The notes beneath the pieces are model-generated. The model was given only the letters and a program-made list of their open reading frames with translations, searched no databases and was not told the origin of the DNA. 64,000 nucleotides of DNA from the NCBI RefSeq assembly GCF_000745005.1, contig NZ_JQNB01000001.1, forward strand, positions 3,837,501 to 3,901,500, given 5' to 3'. This stretch comes from Luteibacter sp. 9135 (lineage in GTDB: Bacteria; Pseudomonadota; Gammaproteobacteria; Xanthomonadales; Rhodanobacteraceae). This document shows, one piece after another, positions 43,590-53,174 of the stretch; positions within the stretch are counted from its first letter, which is position 1; each line of letters begins with the position of its first letter. A program made the translations under genes and the position numbers.

Positions 43590-45128
43590 ATGCGTTTCCC
43601 AGCACGTTCGCCAGTCGAGAAAGGGACATTTGTCTCGGGGCGCTATTCCAGCGCGAAACGCTTGATTCTGTCTTTATGCCTGTGCCTCTCACTCCCAGCG
43701 CATGCGCAATCTGTCGCACCCGGCAACGGCTTGGATACCTTTCTCAAGGACAAGATGCGCCAGGAAAACATCCCGGCCCTTCAAGTCGCTGTTGTCCGCC
43801 ATGGCACGATCGTCAAGACGGCCGCCTACGGAATCGCGAATGTCGAGAACAGCGTAGCCGCCTCGGATGAAAGCATCTTCTCGATCAACTCGTGTACCAA
43901 GGCGTTTACAGGTGTCGCGATCATGCAACTGGTGGAGGCCGGAAAACTCAAGCTGGACGATCCGATATCGAAATACCTTGACGACTTGCCGCCTGCCTGG
44001 AGCGCAATCACCGTCAGGCAGGTCCTCGCGCACGTTTCGGGATTGCCGAACATCATCGACGACAAGGAAGATCTGATCGGCGACGGTAGCGAGGCTTCTG
44101 CATGGGCTACCGTGAAGACGCTTCCCATGGATTTCAAAACCGGCGAACGCTTCCGCTATAACCAGACCGGCTACGTCATCCTTGGCAAGATCATCGACAA
44201 GCTGAGTGGCGAACCCTTCACCAGGTTCATCGAGGACGGTCAGTTCAAACCCGCCGGCATGGTTCATACGCGCTTCGGAGATTCATCCGACGTCATACCG
44301 CGTTCGGCCGGCGGTTATTCCTACCTTCAAAACGTCAACGGCTTATGGAAGAAGAGCGACCGTCTCTCGGCGATCTACGTCTCGTTCGCTCCCTACTTCA
44401 GGACAGCATCGGGAATCTTGTCCACATCGACCGATATTGCGAAGTGGTTGGTCGCACTTCAATCAGGCAAGCTACTTAAGGACAAATCGAGCCTCGATGC
44501 GCTATGGACCTCCGTGGTTCTCAACGATGGCACCACCGGCGGAATGAGTGCATTGCTAAACGGATCGGGCCTGGGTTGGCCGATGACGATGCGGGCTGAG
44601 CATCCCGCGGCAGGACCCATTGGCGGCATGCGCTCGACCTTCTTCGTCTATCCCAGGGACGACCTCTCGGTGGTGATCCTGACCAATCTACAAGGCGCCG
44701 ATCCCGAGAACTTCGTCGATGAAGTGGCCGCCTACTACATTCCGGACATGCATGTGTCCAACGGTTTCGGCCTGTCGCCGACACTCAAGGCGTTACGCGC
44801 CGCCTTGCTGGAACGGGGCTTCGAGCATGCGCCACAAGTCGTGGCCGATCTTAAGGCAAAAGATCCTTCGTTCGTGCCGAAAGAAGACGAGCTGAATATT
44901 TGGGGTTACAAGCTCCTGGAGCAAAAGCAGCCCGTGCAGTCCGTCGCGATCCTTCGGCTGAATACCGTGCTTTTCGCCGACAGCTGGAACGCTTACGACA
45001 GTCTGGCTGAGATTCTCGAGGAAACCGGAGATCGAGCCGGGGCTATTAAAAACTATAGCCGTTCGTTGCAGTTGAATCCCGGAAACCGCAATGCAGCCGA
45101 GCATCTTCGTAAACTGGGTGGCGACTGA
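43590..45128 (+). CDS. Exported serine hydrolase, beta-lactamase/PBP fold, with TPR
   Basis: A product of about 512 residues. After a long basic n-region, LILSLCLCLSLPAHA is the signal core. The catalytic domain has S-x-x-K in SINSCTKAF and the Tyr motif in RYNQTGYVI; GPIGGMRSTFFVYP lies where the third motif is expected. This is the class C/esterase group (family S12-like), acting on peptides or esters in the periplasm. The last ~70 residues form a TPR (AYDSLAEILEETGDRAGAIK, NYSRSLQLNPGNRNA). The frame is open from 43458; no start has a clear ribosome site. Confidence 0.85.
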   Translation: MRFPARSPVEKGTFVSGRYSSAKRLILSLCLCLSLPAHAQSVAPGNGLDTFLKDKMRQENIPALQVAVVRHGTIVKTAAYGIANVENSVAASDESIFSINSCTKAFTGVAIMQLVEAGKLKLDDPISKYLDDLPPAWSAITVRQVLAHVSGLPNIIDDKEDLIGDGSEASAWATVKTLPMDFKTGERFRYNQTGYVILGKIIDKLSGEPFTRFIEDGQFKPAGMVHTRFGDSSDVIPRSAGGYSYLQNVNGLWKKSDRLSAIYVSFAPYFRTASGILSTSTDIAKWLVALQSGKLLKDKSSLDALWTSVVLNDGTTGGMSALLNGSGLGWPMTMRAEHPAAGPIGGMRSTFFVYPRDDLSVVILTNLQGADPENFVDEVAAYYIPDMHVSNGFGLSPTLKALRAALLERGFEHAPQVVADLKAKDPSFVPKEDELNIWGYKLLEQKQPVQSVAILRLNTVLFADSWNAYDSLAEILEETGDRAGAIKNYSRSLQLNPGNRNAAEHLRKLGGD

Positions 45129-45316
45129 AAGCCGCAAGGGTGTCCCCGGCGGCGAGTGCATGGACGGTATTCGGCCAGGACGGCGTAGCAACACGCACGC
45201 GCAGCTTCCTGACTCGTGCAGACTGGTTCGCCACGCTGTACGGGTGAGACGTGCCGGCAGCAACGTGTGGCGTGCATCACACTGGACCGCCGCTCGAGCC
45301 GGACCGAAACGATGAA

Positions 45317-45559
45317 TTATCGAACGTTGAGCAGCACCAGCAAGCCGATGCCCGCCGCGGTACTAATGCCTGAGGTCACCAAGATCCACGTGCCATCGGG
45401 ATCTCCCTCGCTACGCAGCCGCTTCATCATGGCCCACGCAGACGTGTCGGGAAGTTGCTCACGGACGTGCCGATAGTAGATCCGCCAACTGGCAAGACCC
45501 GATATAGCGAGGACCAGGGTCAATACCAAGTGGATCACATGGTAAGTAGCCGGATTCAT
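45317..45559 (-). CDS. Small two-helix membrane protein
   Basis: An 80-residue protein, MNPATYHVIHLVLTLVLAIS at its start and GTWILVTSGISTAAGIGLLV near its end as two membrane helices, linked by a basic loop (WRIYYRHVREQLPDTSAWAM). An earlier Met at 45607 is in frame. Function unknown. Confidence 0.6.
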   Translation of the reverse strand: MNPATYHVIHLVLTLVLAISGLASWRIYYRHVREQLPDTSAWAMMKRLRSEGDPDGTWILVTSGISTAAGIGLLVLLNVR

Positions 45560-45819
45560 AAAAGCATGTTCGTCCGTGTCAGCGAGGTGCCACGCATTAA
45601 TCGGCATGTCGCTTTCACCGGCCTTTCCAGCCCACTGGCGTTTTGTGTCACCTCTGCCACTGGGACAATTTGTCTCAATGTATGGAAGGTTTTTTTAAGT
45701 AGTATGGGTTTGTAGCGTGCCGTATCTTTTTTTGCATGGTAGCGCCCGAGGCGTTCTTCCAAGGAAGAATTCCTCACCTTGGATAGTGAAAAGCAACAGC
45801 CTGGAAACACAAGAAAATC

Positions 45820-46044
45820 ATGGACTGGGTTCCCATACTCTTCATCACGTTCAAGGTGCTAGTTTTTGGCACAGGCATGTTCCTGGCCGTCAAGTGGCAT
45901 TACGAACAAGGAAAGAAGGGACGGCACGCCGAGAGGCGCGCGGTGCTGCTCAAGGTCGGCGCAGTGGCCGTCGTCTTCGTGGTGTTGCTGGCGGGCCTGC
46001 TGTTCGCCACCTTCGCCGTGGCCAGGAAACTCGGCTTGACCTGA
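45820..46044 (+). CDS. Small two-helix membrane protein
   Basis: A 74-residue protein: helix PILFITFKVLVFGTGMFLAV, basic loop KWHYEQGKKGRHAERRA, helix VAVVFVVLLAGLLFATFAVA. Positive-inside reading puts the loop in the cytoplasm. Clean start, likely real; family unknown. Confidence 0.6.
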   Translation: MDWVPILFITFKVLVFGTGMFLAVKWHYEQGKKGRHAERRAVLLKVGAVAVVFVVLLAGLLFATFAVARKLGLT

Positions 46045-46125
46045 CCATGGCCTGGTGAAGCACGTCCCGGCTCTCCATCGAATCTCCATGAAACGTCCAA
46101 CGAATCCGGACAATCCCGGCTTAGC

Positions 46126-46863
46126 ATGGACCTTTCGCGCCATATAGTCCGTGGCGCAATCGACTCCTGGAGCGTTGCTATCCGTACCGTGTCTTCCAGC
46201 GATCGTCGATGGTCCTTTAACCCCGCGTCGCTGCTGGCCTCGCCAGGGGGACCATGGCGGCTATTCCGCAAACCCTACAGATCCATACAGCGCGTCATCG
46301 TCGGCGTCTGGGCCTTACGACGCCCCGTCACCACCTTGCTGGTCAGCTGCGCCTCGTTGCTCGCCATCTCGGTTCTTTCTGTCATGGTAAACCCCGCCCT
46401 AGATGGCCCCGGTTCCATCACACCCTTGCTCAGGCTGACCAGCCTGGCGGCAGGAGCCCTGCTGGGAGGACCCATCGCATGGTGCCTCGCCCCTGCCACG
46501 GTGCGACGCGAGCTGGTGCCGCTGGGGTACCTGATTGCAGGCTGTGCATGTTTCGGTCTCTACCTGTCCGAGCGACCTGCCTCCTGGCTGGTACTCCCAG
46601 GCATGGCCGGCGTGGCCTTAGGGGCGACTGTCGTCGGTGCCGCACGGCGTTTGATGGTCGCAACGCGTGCCATGGCAAGAACCGCCCGTCTTCGCATCGG
46701 CCTCTGCGCGGCAACGGCCGGAGCGGCAGCCGGCATCCTGGGCACGCTTGCGATCATCGCGCTGCGCTATGCCAGTCTCATGGAGACCCTTGCTGTCGAC
46801 TGCGTCCTCCTGGCACTGGCCGGGACCATCGCCTCGCTCTTCCCACCCGCGACCCGGACCTGA
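46126..46863 (+). CDS. Multi-helix inner-membrane protein
   Basis: A 245-residue protein. The first 60 residues are basic and soluble, then six membrane segments follow (TLLVSCASLLAISVLSVMV, LAAGALLGGPIAWCLAPATV, LGYLIAGCACFGLYLSERP, LVLPGMAGVALGATVVGAA, ATAGAAAGILGTLAIIALRY, LAVDCVLLALAGTIASLF). No family motif. It ends 4 bases from the end of the convergent response-regulator gene. Confidence 0.55.
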   Translation: MDLSRHIVRGAIDSWSVAIRTVSSSDRRWSFNPASLLASPGGPWRLFRKPYRSIQRVIVGVWALRRPVTTLLVSCASLLAISVLSVMVNPALDGPGSITPLLRLTSLAAGALLGGPIAWCLAPATVRRELVPLGYLIAGCACFGLYLSERPASWLVLPGMAGVALGATVVGAARRLMVATRAMARTARLRIGLCAATAGAAAGILGTLAIIALRYASLMETLAVDCVLLALAGTIASLFPPATRT

Positions 46864-46867
46864 GCGC

Positions 46868-47578
46868 CTACGCCACGGCAGCCAGGCGATACCCGACGCC
46901 ACGCACGCTCGAGAGCATGCCCTGGATGCCGGCGTCCTCGAGTTTCTTCCGCAGCTTGCTCAGGTGACTGTCGACGGTTCGTTCCAGGGCATCGCCTTCG
47001 GGAAGGCAAGCCACGCGCAACTCCGAACGCGAGAAAACGCGGCTCGGTGAACGGGCCATCCGCGCCAGGAGGCGGAACTCGGTCGCGGTGGTGACGATGG
47101 CATGCCTTGCTCCGGCAGGACAGGCATAAACCACATGCTGGTCTTCATCGATTTCGACATCGCCCACCCGAATGATCGCGCCCTGCCCCACGGCAGGAAG
47201 CGCGCGACGCAGGACCGCTCCCACGCGTGCGACCACCTCGGATGGGTTGAACGGTTTGGTGACGTAATCGTCCGCGCCAATGCGCAACGCCGATATCTTG
47301 TCGGTGTCCTCGTCACGCGCGGTCACCATGATCACCGGGGTATCGCCACGCCGACGCACCTCGGCGAGCACGGCCCATCCGTCGACCTGCGGCATGGAAA
47401 CATCCAGCAGCAGCAAGTCCGGCTTCAGCGTGGCGTGCAGCATGAGCGCTTCATGGCCATCCCGCGCAACGGTCGTACGAAATCCGTTTCGATTTAGATA
47501 CGACATCAGGATATCGGCAATGTCAGCGTCGTCTTCCGCAACGAGCACCATGTAATCCCTACGACCACCCCCGACCAT
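46868..47578 (-). CDS. OmpR-family response regulator
   Basis: A 236-residue regulator. The receiver domain (residues about 10-125) has the acid pair in VLVAEDDADIAD, the phosphorylated Asp in LLLLDVSMPQ, T in VTARDEDT and K in YVTKPF. The winged-helix DNA-binding domain follows (LLARMARSPSRVFSRSELR, then TVDSHLSKLRKKLEDAG). AAGGAG lies 6 bases before 47578. It is divergent from a histidine kinase (47754), an arrangement like AdeR/AdeS, where the pair controls efflux; that role is not shown here. Confidence 0.92.
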   Translation of the reverse strand: MVGGGRRDYMVLVAEDDADIADILMSYLNRNGFRTTVARDGHEALMLHATLKPDLLLLDVSMPQVDGWAVLAEVRRRGDTPVIMVTARDEDTDKISALRIGADDYVTKPFNPSEVVARVGAVLRRALPAVGQGAIIRVGDVEIDEDQHVVYACPAGARHAIVTTATEFRLLARMARSPSRVFSRSELRVACLPEGDALERTVDSHLSKLRKKLEDAGIQGMLSSVRGVGYRLAAVA

Positions 47579-47753
47579 TGTCGACTCCTTCGGCTACGAG
47601 CGGCCTTTTTAGCACACGCTCCGAAGCAGCGCCCCAAGCCGTATCTCCATCGAAACGCCATAAAAACCGTCCCTAAGCCGGCGGGCGCATCCGCTAGACT
47701 TACCCAAAAACGCGAACCAGGTCGCCGGCGGCGATTCAACGAGGGCAAAATCC

Positions 47754-48878
47754 ATGCCGTACCATCTCAAAATCGGTCGTGGACTGATCCTGTGGGCATG
47801 CGCCCTGGTCGCCGCCGCGGTGGTGCTCGACTTTGCTTCGTCGTACGCGCTCTACGCCTTGCTCCCCGATCCCGCGGCCATTTGCGAAAACGACAGCTGG
47901 ATTCCCACGCGACCGGAACTGCTCTGGCTGGTACTCACCGCGACCCTGGCCATTGCGTTCGCAGGCCCGGCCGCGCTGCGGCTCTCGCGACGATTCGTGC
48001 AACCCATCGACTCACTCGCCGCGGCCATCCGCTGCGCCGCCCAAGGCGACCTATCCGCTCGCGCCATCAAGAAGGGACGACCCTTCGGCGAGATCGCGAG
48101 CCTTCTGGATGACTACAACGCACTGGCTGAGCGATGGGAGCAGGCCGACAAGGACATGACCGTCTGGAACGCCGTCATCGCCCACGAATTAAGAACGCCG
48201 GTCACCATCTTGCGCGGCCGCCTGCAAGGACTGGCGGACGGCGTCTTCGAGCCTACGTCCGACATGCTCCGCAACCTGGTGCGACATGTCGAGGCCTTGT
48301 CCCGCCTGGTCGAGGATTTGCGGGTGGTGAGTCTGGCCGAGGGAGGTCACCTTCGCCTCGATGCCGACGACGTGGATCTTCGCCAGGCCTTGCAGGACGT
48401 GGTGGCGTTCGTCGCACCCACCATGCCCGACCACGTCCTTTCCGTCGATGCCGACGACACACCGGTCATCGTCCGCTGCGATGCCATGCGCGTGCGGCAG
48501 GCCCTCATCGCGCTCGTCGACAATGCCAGGCGTCATTCGAATCCCGGAAAAATCACCCTCTCATTGACATCGCGCGCGACGTCGGTCGATATCGGTGTGC
48601 ACGACGCAGGTCCCGGAGTGCCCCCCGAACTCCTCGCCAGGATGTTCCAGACATTCAGCCGGGGCGAGACGCCACACCCGGGCCGCAGCGGCGGCAGTGG
48701 GCTAGGCCTGGCGGTCGTACGGAGCATCGCCATCGCGCACCATGGCAGCGTGACGTACCACGGAGGCGACGGTGCCGCGGCCACATTCACCCTCACGCTG
48801 CCGACAGGTACCGCTGCGCCCTCCATCTATCCTCCATCGACGCTCCACGGACCTTCGATGCCATGGGGTGATCCTTGA
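47754..48878 (+). CDS. Membrane sensor histidine kinase
   Basis: A 374-residue kinase. Two helices (LILWACALVAAAVVLDFASS, LLWLVLTATLAIAFAGPAAL) enclose a short periplasmic loop with ICENDSWIP. Then come HAMP (FVQPIDSLAAAIRCAAQGDL), the phospho-acceptor H-box AHELRTPVTILRG, the N-box LIALVDNARRHS, DAGPGVPPELLARMF and the G-box GGSGLGLAVVRS. All catalytic boxes are intact. The small sensor loop fits envelope-stress or drug sensing. Partner is the divergent regulator at 46868. Confidence 0.93.
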   Translation: MPYHLKIGRGLILWACALVAAAVVLDFASSYALYALLPDPAAICENDSWIPTRPELLWLVLTATLAIAFAGPAALRLSRRFVQPIDSLAAAIRCAAQGDLSARAIKKGRPFGEIASLLDDYNALAERWEQADKDMTVWNAVIAHELRTPVTILRGRLQGLADGVFEPTSDMLRNLVRHVEALSRLVEDLRVVSLAEGGHLRLDADDVDLRQALQDVVAFVAPTMPDHVLSVDADDTPVIVRCDAMRVRQALIALVDNARRHSNPGKITLSLTSRATSVDIGVHDAGPGVPPELLARMFQTFSRGETPHPGRSGGSGLGLAVVRSIAIAHHGSVTYHGGDGAAATFTLTLPTGTAAPSIYPPSTLHGPSMPWGDP

Positions 48879-48910
48879 CGGACCTTCGGTTGTCCCGTTG
48901 AGGAATGCAC

Positions 48911-49717
48911 ATGAACCGTGACGCAGCACACGCCCCCTGCACCACTCTGTCTCGGGGCAAGACGACATGGCATACGCGACTACCCTGGCTTGCAGCAGTC
49001 CTGTGGATGCTGGCCCTCGGCACGCCGGGTATCGCCGGGGTGCACGCGGCGGAAGTGGTTCGTGTCGCCGTCTATCGTGGCCCCGCAGCATGTTCGGGAT
49101 GCGCCCAAACCGTCAAGGAATCGATCGAGCGACTGGGCGGCCGGTATCGTGTCGATTTCGTGGGAGCGCGCGAGCGCCAGGACATCTCTCCCGAAACGCT
49201 TAGCCACCACGACATCTACGTCCAGCCCGGCGGCGGGCAGGATATTCCGGGTGCGCTTCGCAGCCTGGGCACGCGTCGGGTGGACGCGATCCGGAACTTC
49301 GTGCGTCGTGGCGGACGCTACCTGGGCCTGTGCATGGGCGCTTACCTGGCCGATTCGTCGAATCTTGGTCTGATCGACGACGATCTGGACTCCGAAGTCG
49401 GCAGGCCGGGATTTGAAGCCGACACCATCGACGACTATGCCGTCGACACCTGGTGGCACGGTCGTCGTAACAGTGTTTTCTTCCAAGACGGCCCCTATTT
49501 TCCCGCAACGAGTGCATCGCCAGGGTTCCGGGCGATCGCGACATACTCTAACGGCGACATCGCCGCTGCGCGCTACGACTTCGGCCACGGACGCGTGGTA
49601 TTGGCCGGTCCGCACCCGGAAGCCGACGAGACCTGGTTTGACGAGGCAGGCATCCCTCTCGAACGCATGCCGCAGGACGACCTCGTCAATATCCTGGTGC
49701 AGGAGCTGGGTTACTGA
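48911..49717 (+). CDS. Exported BPL_N / class I amidotransferase-like protein
   Basis: A 268-residue protein. A signal anchor (RLPWLAAVLWMLALGTPGIA) precedes a Rossmann-like domain: VRVAVYRGPAACSGCAQTV, HHDIYVQPGGGQDIPGALRS, and FVRRGGRYLGLCMGAYLAD with the Cys in GLCMGAY placed as in glutamine amidotransferases. This layout matches BPL_N domain proteins. GHGRVVLAGPHPEADETWF carries a late His. It starts 32 bases after the kinase gene and may be in its operon. The substrate is unknown. Confidence 0.75.
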   Translation: MNRDAAHAPCTTLSRGKTTWHTRLPWLAAVLWMLALGTPGIAGVHAAEVVRVAVYRGPAACSGCAQTVKESIERLGGRYRVDFVGARERQDISPETLSHHDIYVQPGGGQDIPGALRSLGTRRVDAIRNFVRRGGRYLGLCMGAYLADSSNLGLIDDDLDSEVGRPGFEADTIDDYAVDTWWHGRRNSVFFQDGPYFPATSASPGFRAIATYSNGDIAAARYDFGHGRVVLAGPHPEADETWFDEAGIPLERMPQDDLVNILVQELGY

Positions 49718-49743
49718 CACGCCGCAGCACGATCGGCGATACC

Positions 49744-50115
49744 ATGCACGTTGGCATCGAGGAGACGGACGTGGAACGCATACTGGTGGTGGCCTACCGA
49801 CCCAACCCTGGCAATCGGGAACAACTTCTGGCATTTCTGGCGGCACAGCATCGCAGAGGCCGGGAGCTGGGCCTGCTGGACGAAAGTCGCCCACTGTTGG
49901 GTGAGGGCACGCATGGCGAAATCGTCTACATCGTGACCATGCGATCCGGTACCGATGTCGACCGACTGTGGGAAGACCCGGTCTTTCAGGATATCGACGC
50001 GAGCTTGTCCATGATTGCCCGCATGGTTCCGTTGCAGACGCTCGACGAAGCAGCCGCATCGTACGTGGATATGGCATCCCTGCCCGTTCACGGCGGCACG
50101 GATACACCCCGCTAG
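49744..50115 (+). CDS. Small protein with ferredoxin-like/monooxygenase-like fold
   Basis: A 123-residue soluble protein. RILVVAYRPNPGNREQLLAF, GEIVYIVTMRSGTDVDRLWE and DIDASLSMIARMVPLQTLDE give the beta-alpha-beta pattern of the antibiotic-biosynthesis-monooxygenase-type dimer fold. No catalytic residue is apparent. It follows the BPL_N-like gene by 26 bases in the same direction. Confidence 0.55.
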   Translation: MHVGIEETDVERILVVAYRPNPGNREQLLAFLAAQHRRGRELGLLDESRPLLGEGTHGEIVYIVTMRSGTDVDRLWEDPVFQDIDASLSMIARMVPLQTLDEAAASYVDMASLPVHGGTDTPR

Positions 50116-50260
50116 ACGAACGGATGGATTGACTCGTCAACCCTGGAAGCCACGCAGTCCCCAGGAAACGATACGCAAATTCCGTCACTACGCGGGAATT
50201 TGACAACTACTTCGCAATCGCCATGTCAACTATGAGTCGTCGAAACGGGGAAGACGAGAC

Positions 50261-50548
50261 ATGGACCAGATGGTGGGCGACTGGATACTTGAAACGACCG
50301 AAATGGCCGAAGGCGCCATCGCCATGAACCGTGCCCTGCTGGATGCCGACCTCCAAGAGGCGCGCTTCCGGGCCAAGCTGCTCCAGTTCCAGGCCATGGC
50401 CAGTGGGGACGAGACACTACAGACCGCCACGGGCCTGGTCGTCAGGTTGCTCGGGCCGCCGGGTTCCGCACCGGGCTGGGGCTGCGGCGCCGCCATGCTA
50501 GCCGTGAGCACCCGTCTGGGCGACCGACTGGCAGAACATGTGGCCTGA
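50261..50548 (+). CDS. Small hypothetical protein
   Basis: A 95-residue product. The N-terminal half is helical (ETTEMAEGAIAMNRALLDAD, RFRAKLLQFQAMASGD); the end is Gly/Ala-rich (GPPGSAPGWGCGAAMLAVST). Cytosolic, no family recognised. GAGACATGG places the start after a weak ribosome site. Confidence 0.5.
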   Translation: MDQMVGDWILETTEMAEGAIAMNRALLDADLQEARFRAKLLQFQAMASGDETLQTATGLVVRLLGPPGSAPGWGCGAAMLAVSTRLGDRLAEHVA

Positions 50549-50590
50549 CGATGCCCGGTGCCATCGCGCACCGTGGTCATCGTTACGTCG

Positions 50591-51388
50591 TTATCCCCTG
50601 TGCCTGTCAAGCCATTCGACGATGCGTGACACGACGTCCTGCTCGATGCCGTAGTAGCCATGCGGCGTCAGCGAACCGCACGCCTTGCGGGACTCGGACG
50701 TCCCACCCGCCACATGAAGCACGTAAACATCGGGACTGGCGGACAGGGCCGCAGCAATCCTCGGTGCGGCGCCGGGCGGTGCCACGTCGCATCGGTCGTC
50801 ACGGTTGGCGACCACCAGAGCGGGAACCCTCACATCCCTCGGATCGGCGCTGAACACCGTTTCGCCGCTGCCGCCCATGACGGACACCGACTCGGTCAGC
50901 ACGACACCCGATATGCTGCCGTGCTTCGCGTGGGCCGCACCGTTCATGGCGGCGATCGAACCCTGGCTGGTGCCCAGGAGAAACACCGGCCCACCGAGGT
51001 TCTTCTGCGCAAAGGCTACAAGGTCGGCGACCAGACCGGCGTATTCGAGCGAACTGCGCATGCCGCGCAAGTTGGCGCGATCCACGGTATCCGGAATGAC
51101 CACCGAGTAGCCACGACTCGTCCACAACGCACGCGTGCGGACGACGAAGTTGTGATCGTGACGTATGTCGCCGCCCCGTTCCAGGCCCAGGTCACCCTCG
51201 CCACCGGGCAACATGACGATCGTTCCCTTGGAATGTTCGGCTGTGGCGGTCAACACGCGCTGTGTCTGACCGGTGGACAGCCGCAGGTCCACCACCTTGT
51301 CGTCGGCCCGCGCGGCGCCGGACAGGAAAGCGATGGCCATGCAAGCCATAGGCGTTAGCCATCCGTTGCTAGCCTTGAATTTCTTCAT
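50591..51388 (-). CDS. Exported alpha/beta hydrolase
   Basis: A 265-residue protein. The signal peptide is at residues 1-28 ([19 protein letters not shown]). The fold shows [26 protein letters not shown], the nucleophile motif [15 protein letters not shown] (Ser in G-T-S-Q-G), [15 protein letters not shown] and the late His in HVAGGTSES or TPHGYYG. Its ATG overlaps the stop of the chemoreceptor gene (ATGA), so the two are co-translated. Substrate unknown. Confidence 0.8.
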   Translation of the reverse strand: MKKFKASNGWLTPMACMAIAFLSGAARADDKVVDLRLSTGQTQRVLTATAEHSKGTIVMLPGGEGDLGLERGGDIRHDHNFVVRTRALWTSRGYSVVIPDTVDRANLRGMRSSLEYAGLVADLVAFAQKNLGGPVFLLGTSQGSIAAMNGAAHAKHGSISGVVLTESVSVMGGSGETVFSADPRDVRVPALVVANRDDRCDVAPPGAAPRIAAALSASPDVYVLHVAGGTSESRKACGSLTPHGYYGIEQDVVSRIVEWLDRHRG

Positions 51389-52998
51389 GCCTCGGCTACA
51401 GCGAAAGCGGCAGCCACGCGCGTCGGTGCGTGCTCGTCATCCGCCTGCCTGGACGGTGTCCGTTCGGTGGCGAAACGGAAGACGGCCACCTGCTTCATCA
51501 GTTCGTCGGCCAGTTCACTGGCCTGCTGGCTGGCCGCACTCGCCTCTTCGACCAGGGCCGCATTTTGTTGCGTGACCGAATCGAGGTCGGTGACGGCCTG
51601 GTTGACTTGATCGATGCCGGCGGCCTGCTCCGCGCTGGCGGCGGCGATTTCGCCGATGAAGGTGGCAACCTTGGCGGTACCCGACTCCATCTCCGCCAGT
51701 GCCTGCGCCGTGCGCGTCACCAGGGCGACGCCTTCACTGACCCGATCGCTGCTCGTGGCGATCAGCGCCTTGATGTCCTTGGCCGCCACGGCGCTTTGCT
51801 GGGCAAGGCGACGTACCTCGACCGCCACGACTGCGAAGCCTCGGCCCTGCTCGCCGGCGCGAGCTGCCTCGACGGCGGCGTTGAGCGCAAGGAGGTTGGT
51901 CTGGAACGCGATCTCGTCGATAACGGCAACGATCCCCTCGATCTTTCCGCTCGCGACGCTCGCACGATCCATCGCACCGCTCGTCTCGCCGGCCAGCACG
52001 CGCGTGGACACCGCCTGCTCCGTCAGCGCGTGCGCAAGGCTGCGCGCGGCGGCGGCGCTGCTGGCATTCTGCCGTACCGATGCGGTCATCTCTTCCATGG
52101 ATGCGGCGGTTTCCTCCAGCGAAGACGCCTGCTCCTGGGTCCGGGACGACAGCTCGTCGTTACCTGCGGCGATGTCCCTCGCGGCGTGACTGACCTGCTG
52201 GGCATTGTCCCTGACCGTCCGGACGATGCCGGCAAGGGTGGTGTCCATGGTGGCCAGCGACCGCAGCGTGTCACTGACCTCGTCCCTGCCCTGTACGTCC
52301 AGGTTATGGCCGAGCTCGCCGTCGCTGATGCGGCCCGCCAGTGCACGTGCACGCATCAGCGGGGCCATGATGGACCGGGCAAGCATCACGCCCGCAACGA
52401 CCAGGACGATGAGCGAGATGATGACCACGACGGTCACGGCCACCATGACCGAATGCTCTCTACGGACGGCGATGGCATAGGCTGCCGCCGCCTCGTCGAC
52501 ATTGGTTTTGACGATGACGTCGATGGCTTTGGACTCTTCGCCGAACGCCGGTCCCACCGTGCCCAGCATGAAGTCGACGGCGGCACCGTGCTGGCCGGCA
52601 GCCATGAGCGGTTCGAGTTTGTCCTTGAGAACACGGGCACGCGTCCTCGCCGCGATGAATGCCCTGGCGTTGGCGTCCTCGTCGGGCGAGCTCACCATGG
52701 CCGGGTAGTAGTGCGACCAGATGGCATCCATCTTTCGCACCGCATCCGCATTGGCGGAACGCTCCTCCAAGGCCGCCTCCACCGTGCCTTTGAGCAAGGC
52801 CCGGTTCAACCCGGTGCGAGTGTCGTTGAACAGGTCACGCACTGTCGTCACCTCGACGATGGGCAGCAGCGAGGACTGGTATACCGACGTGAGCTGCCGA
52901 TTGGTCTCGCGCAGTTCGTAGAGGCCGCCCGCACCGAGCGCGAAGGCAACAAGAACAGAAACACTGACTAGCAGCACGATACGCTGGCGAATGGTCAT
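51385..52998 (-). CDS. Methyl-accepting chemotaxis protein, 4HB sensor type
   Basis: A 537-residue chemoreceptor. It has a first membrane helix ([20 protein letters not shown]), a periplasmic four-helix bundle ([39 protein letters not shown]), a second helix ([20 protein letters not shown]), HAMP, then the signalling hairpin with the conserved tip [20 protein letters not shown] and [16 protein letters not shown]. No CheR pentapeptide is at its end. The frame opens at 53049, but 52998 fits family starts. It passes a ligand signal to CheA/CheW. Confidence 0.92.
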   Translation of the reverse strand: MTIRQRIVLLVSVSVLVAFALGAGGLYELRETNRQLTSVYQSSLLPIVEVTTVRDLFNDTRTGLNRALLKGTVEAALEERSANADAVRKMDAIWSHYYPAMVSSPDEDANARAFIAARTRARVLKDKLEPLMAAGQHGAAVDFMLGTVGPAFGEESKAIDVIVKTNVDEAAAAYAIAVRREHSVMVAVTVVVIISLIVLVVAGVMLARSIMAPLMRARALAGRISDGELGHNLDVQGRDEVSDTLRSLATMDTTLAGIVRTVRDNAQQVSHAARDIAAGNDELSSRTQEQASSLEETAASMEEMTASVRQNASSAAAARSLAHALTEQAVSTRVLAGETSGAMDRASVASGKIEGIVAVIDEIAFQTNLLALNAAVEAARAGEQGRGFAVVAVEVRRLAQQSAVAAKDIKALIATSSDRVSEGVALVTRTAQALAEMESGTAKVATFIGEIAAASAEQAAGIDQVNQAVTDLDSVTQQNAALVEEASAASQQASELADELMKQVAVFRFATERTPSRQADDEHAPTRVAAAFAVAEA

Positions 52999-53174
52999 GG
53001 ACGGGGCCGACTCCGGAAGGGTTTTCCCCTTAGCGGCAAAGCTACGCATGCCTGAAGACGAATTCGGCCTATTTGCTAAAAATGAGTTATTCGAGATTCA
53101 ATCCAAGGAAAGCCTGACGAAAGGTTCATCGAGACGACGAATGCCTATGACGCGCATCGAGCGGATGCTCGCCA

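Noticed and set aside
51430..52971. 513-residue plus-strand frame
   Set aside because: Shadow of the chemoreceptor at 51385-52998, whose minus-strand text contains the invariant signalling tip.
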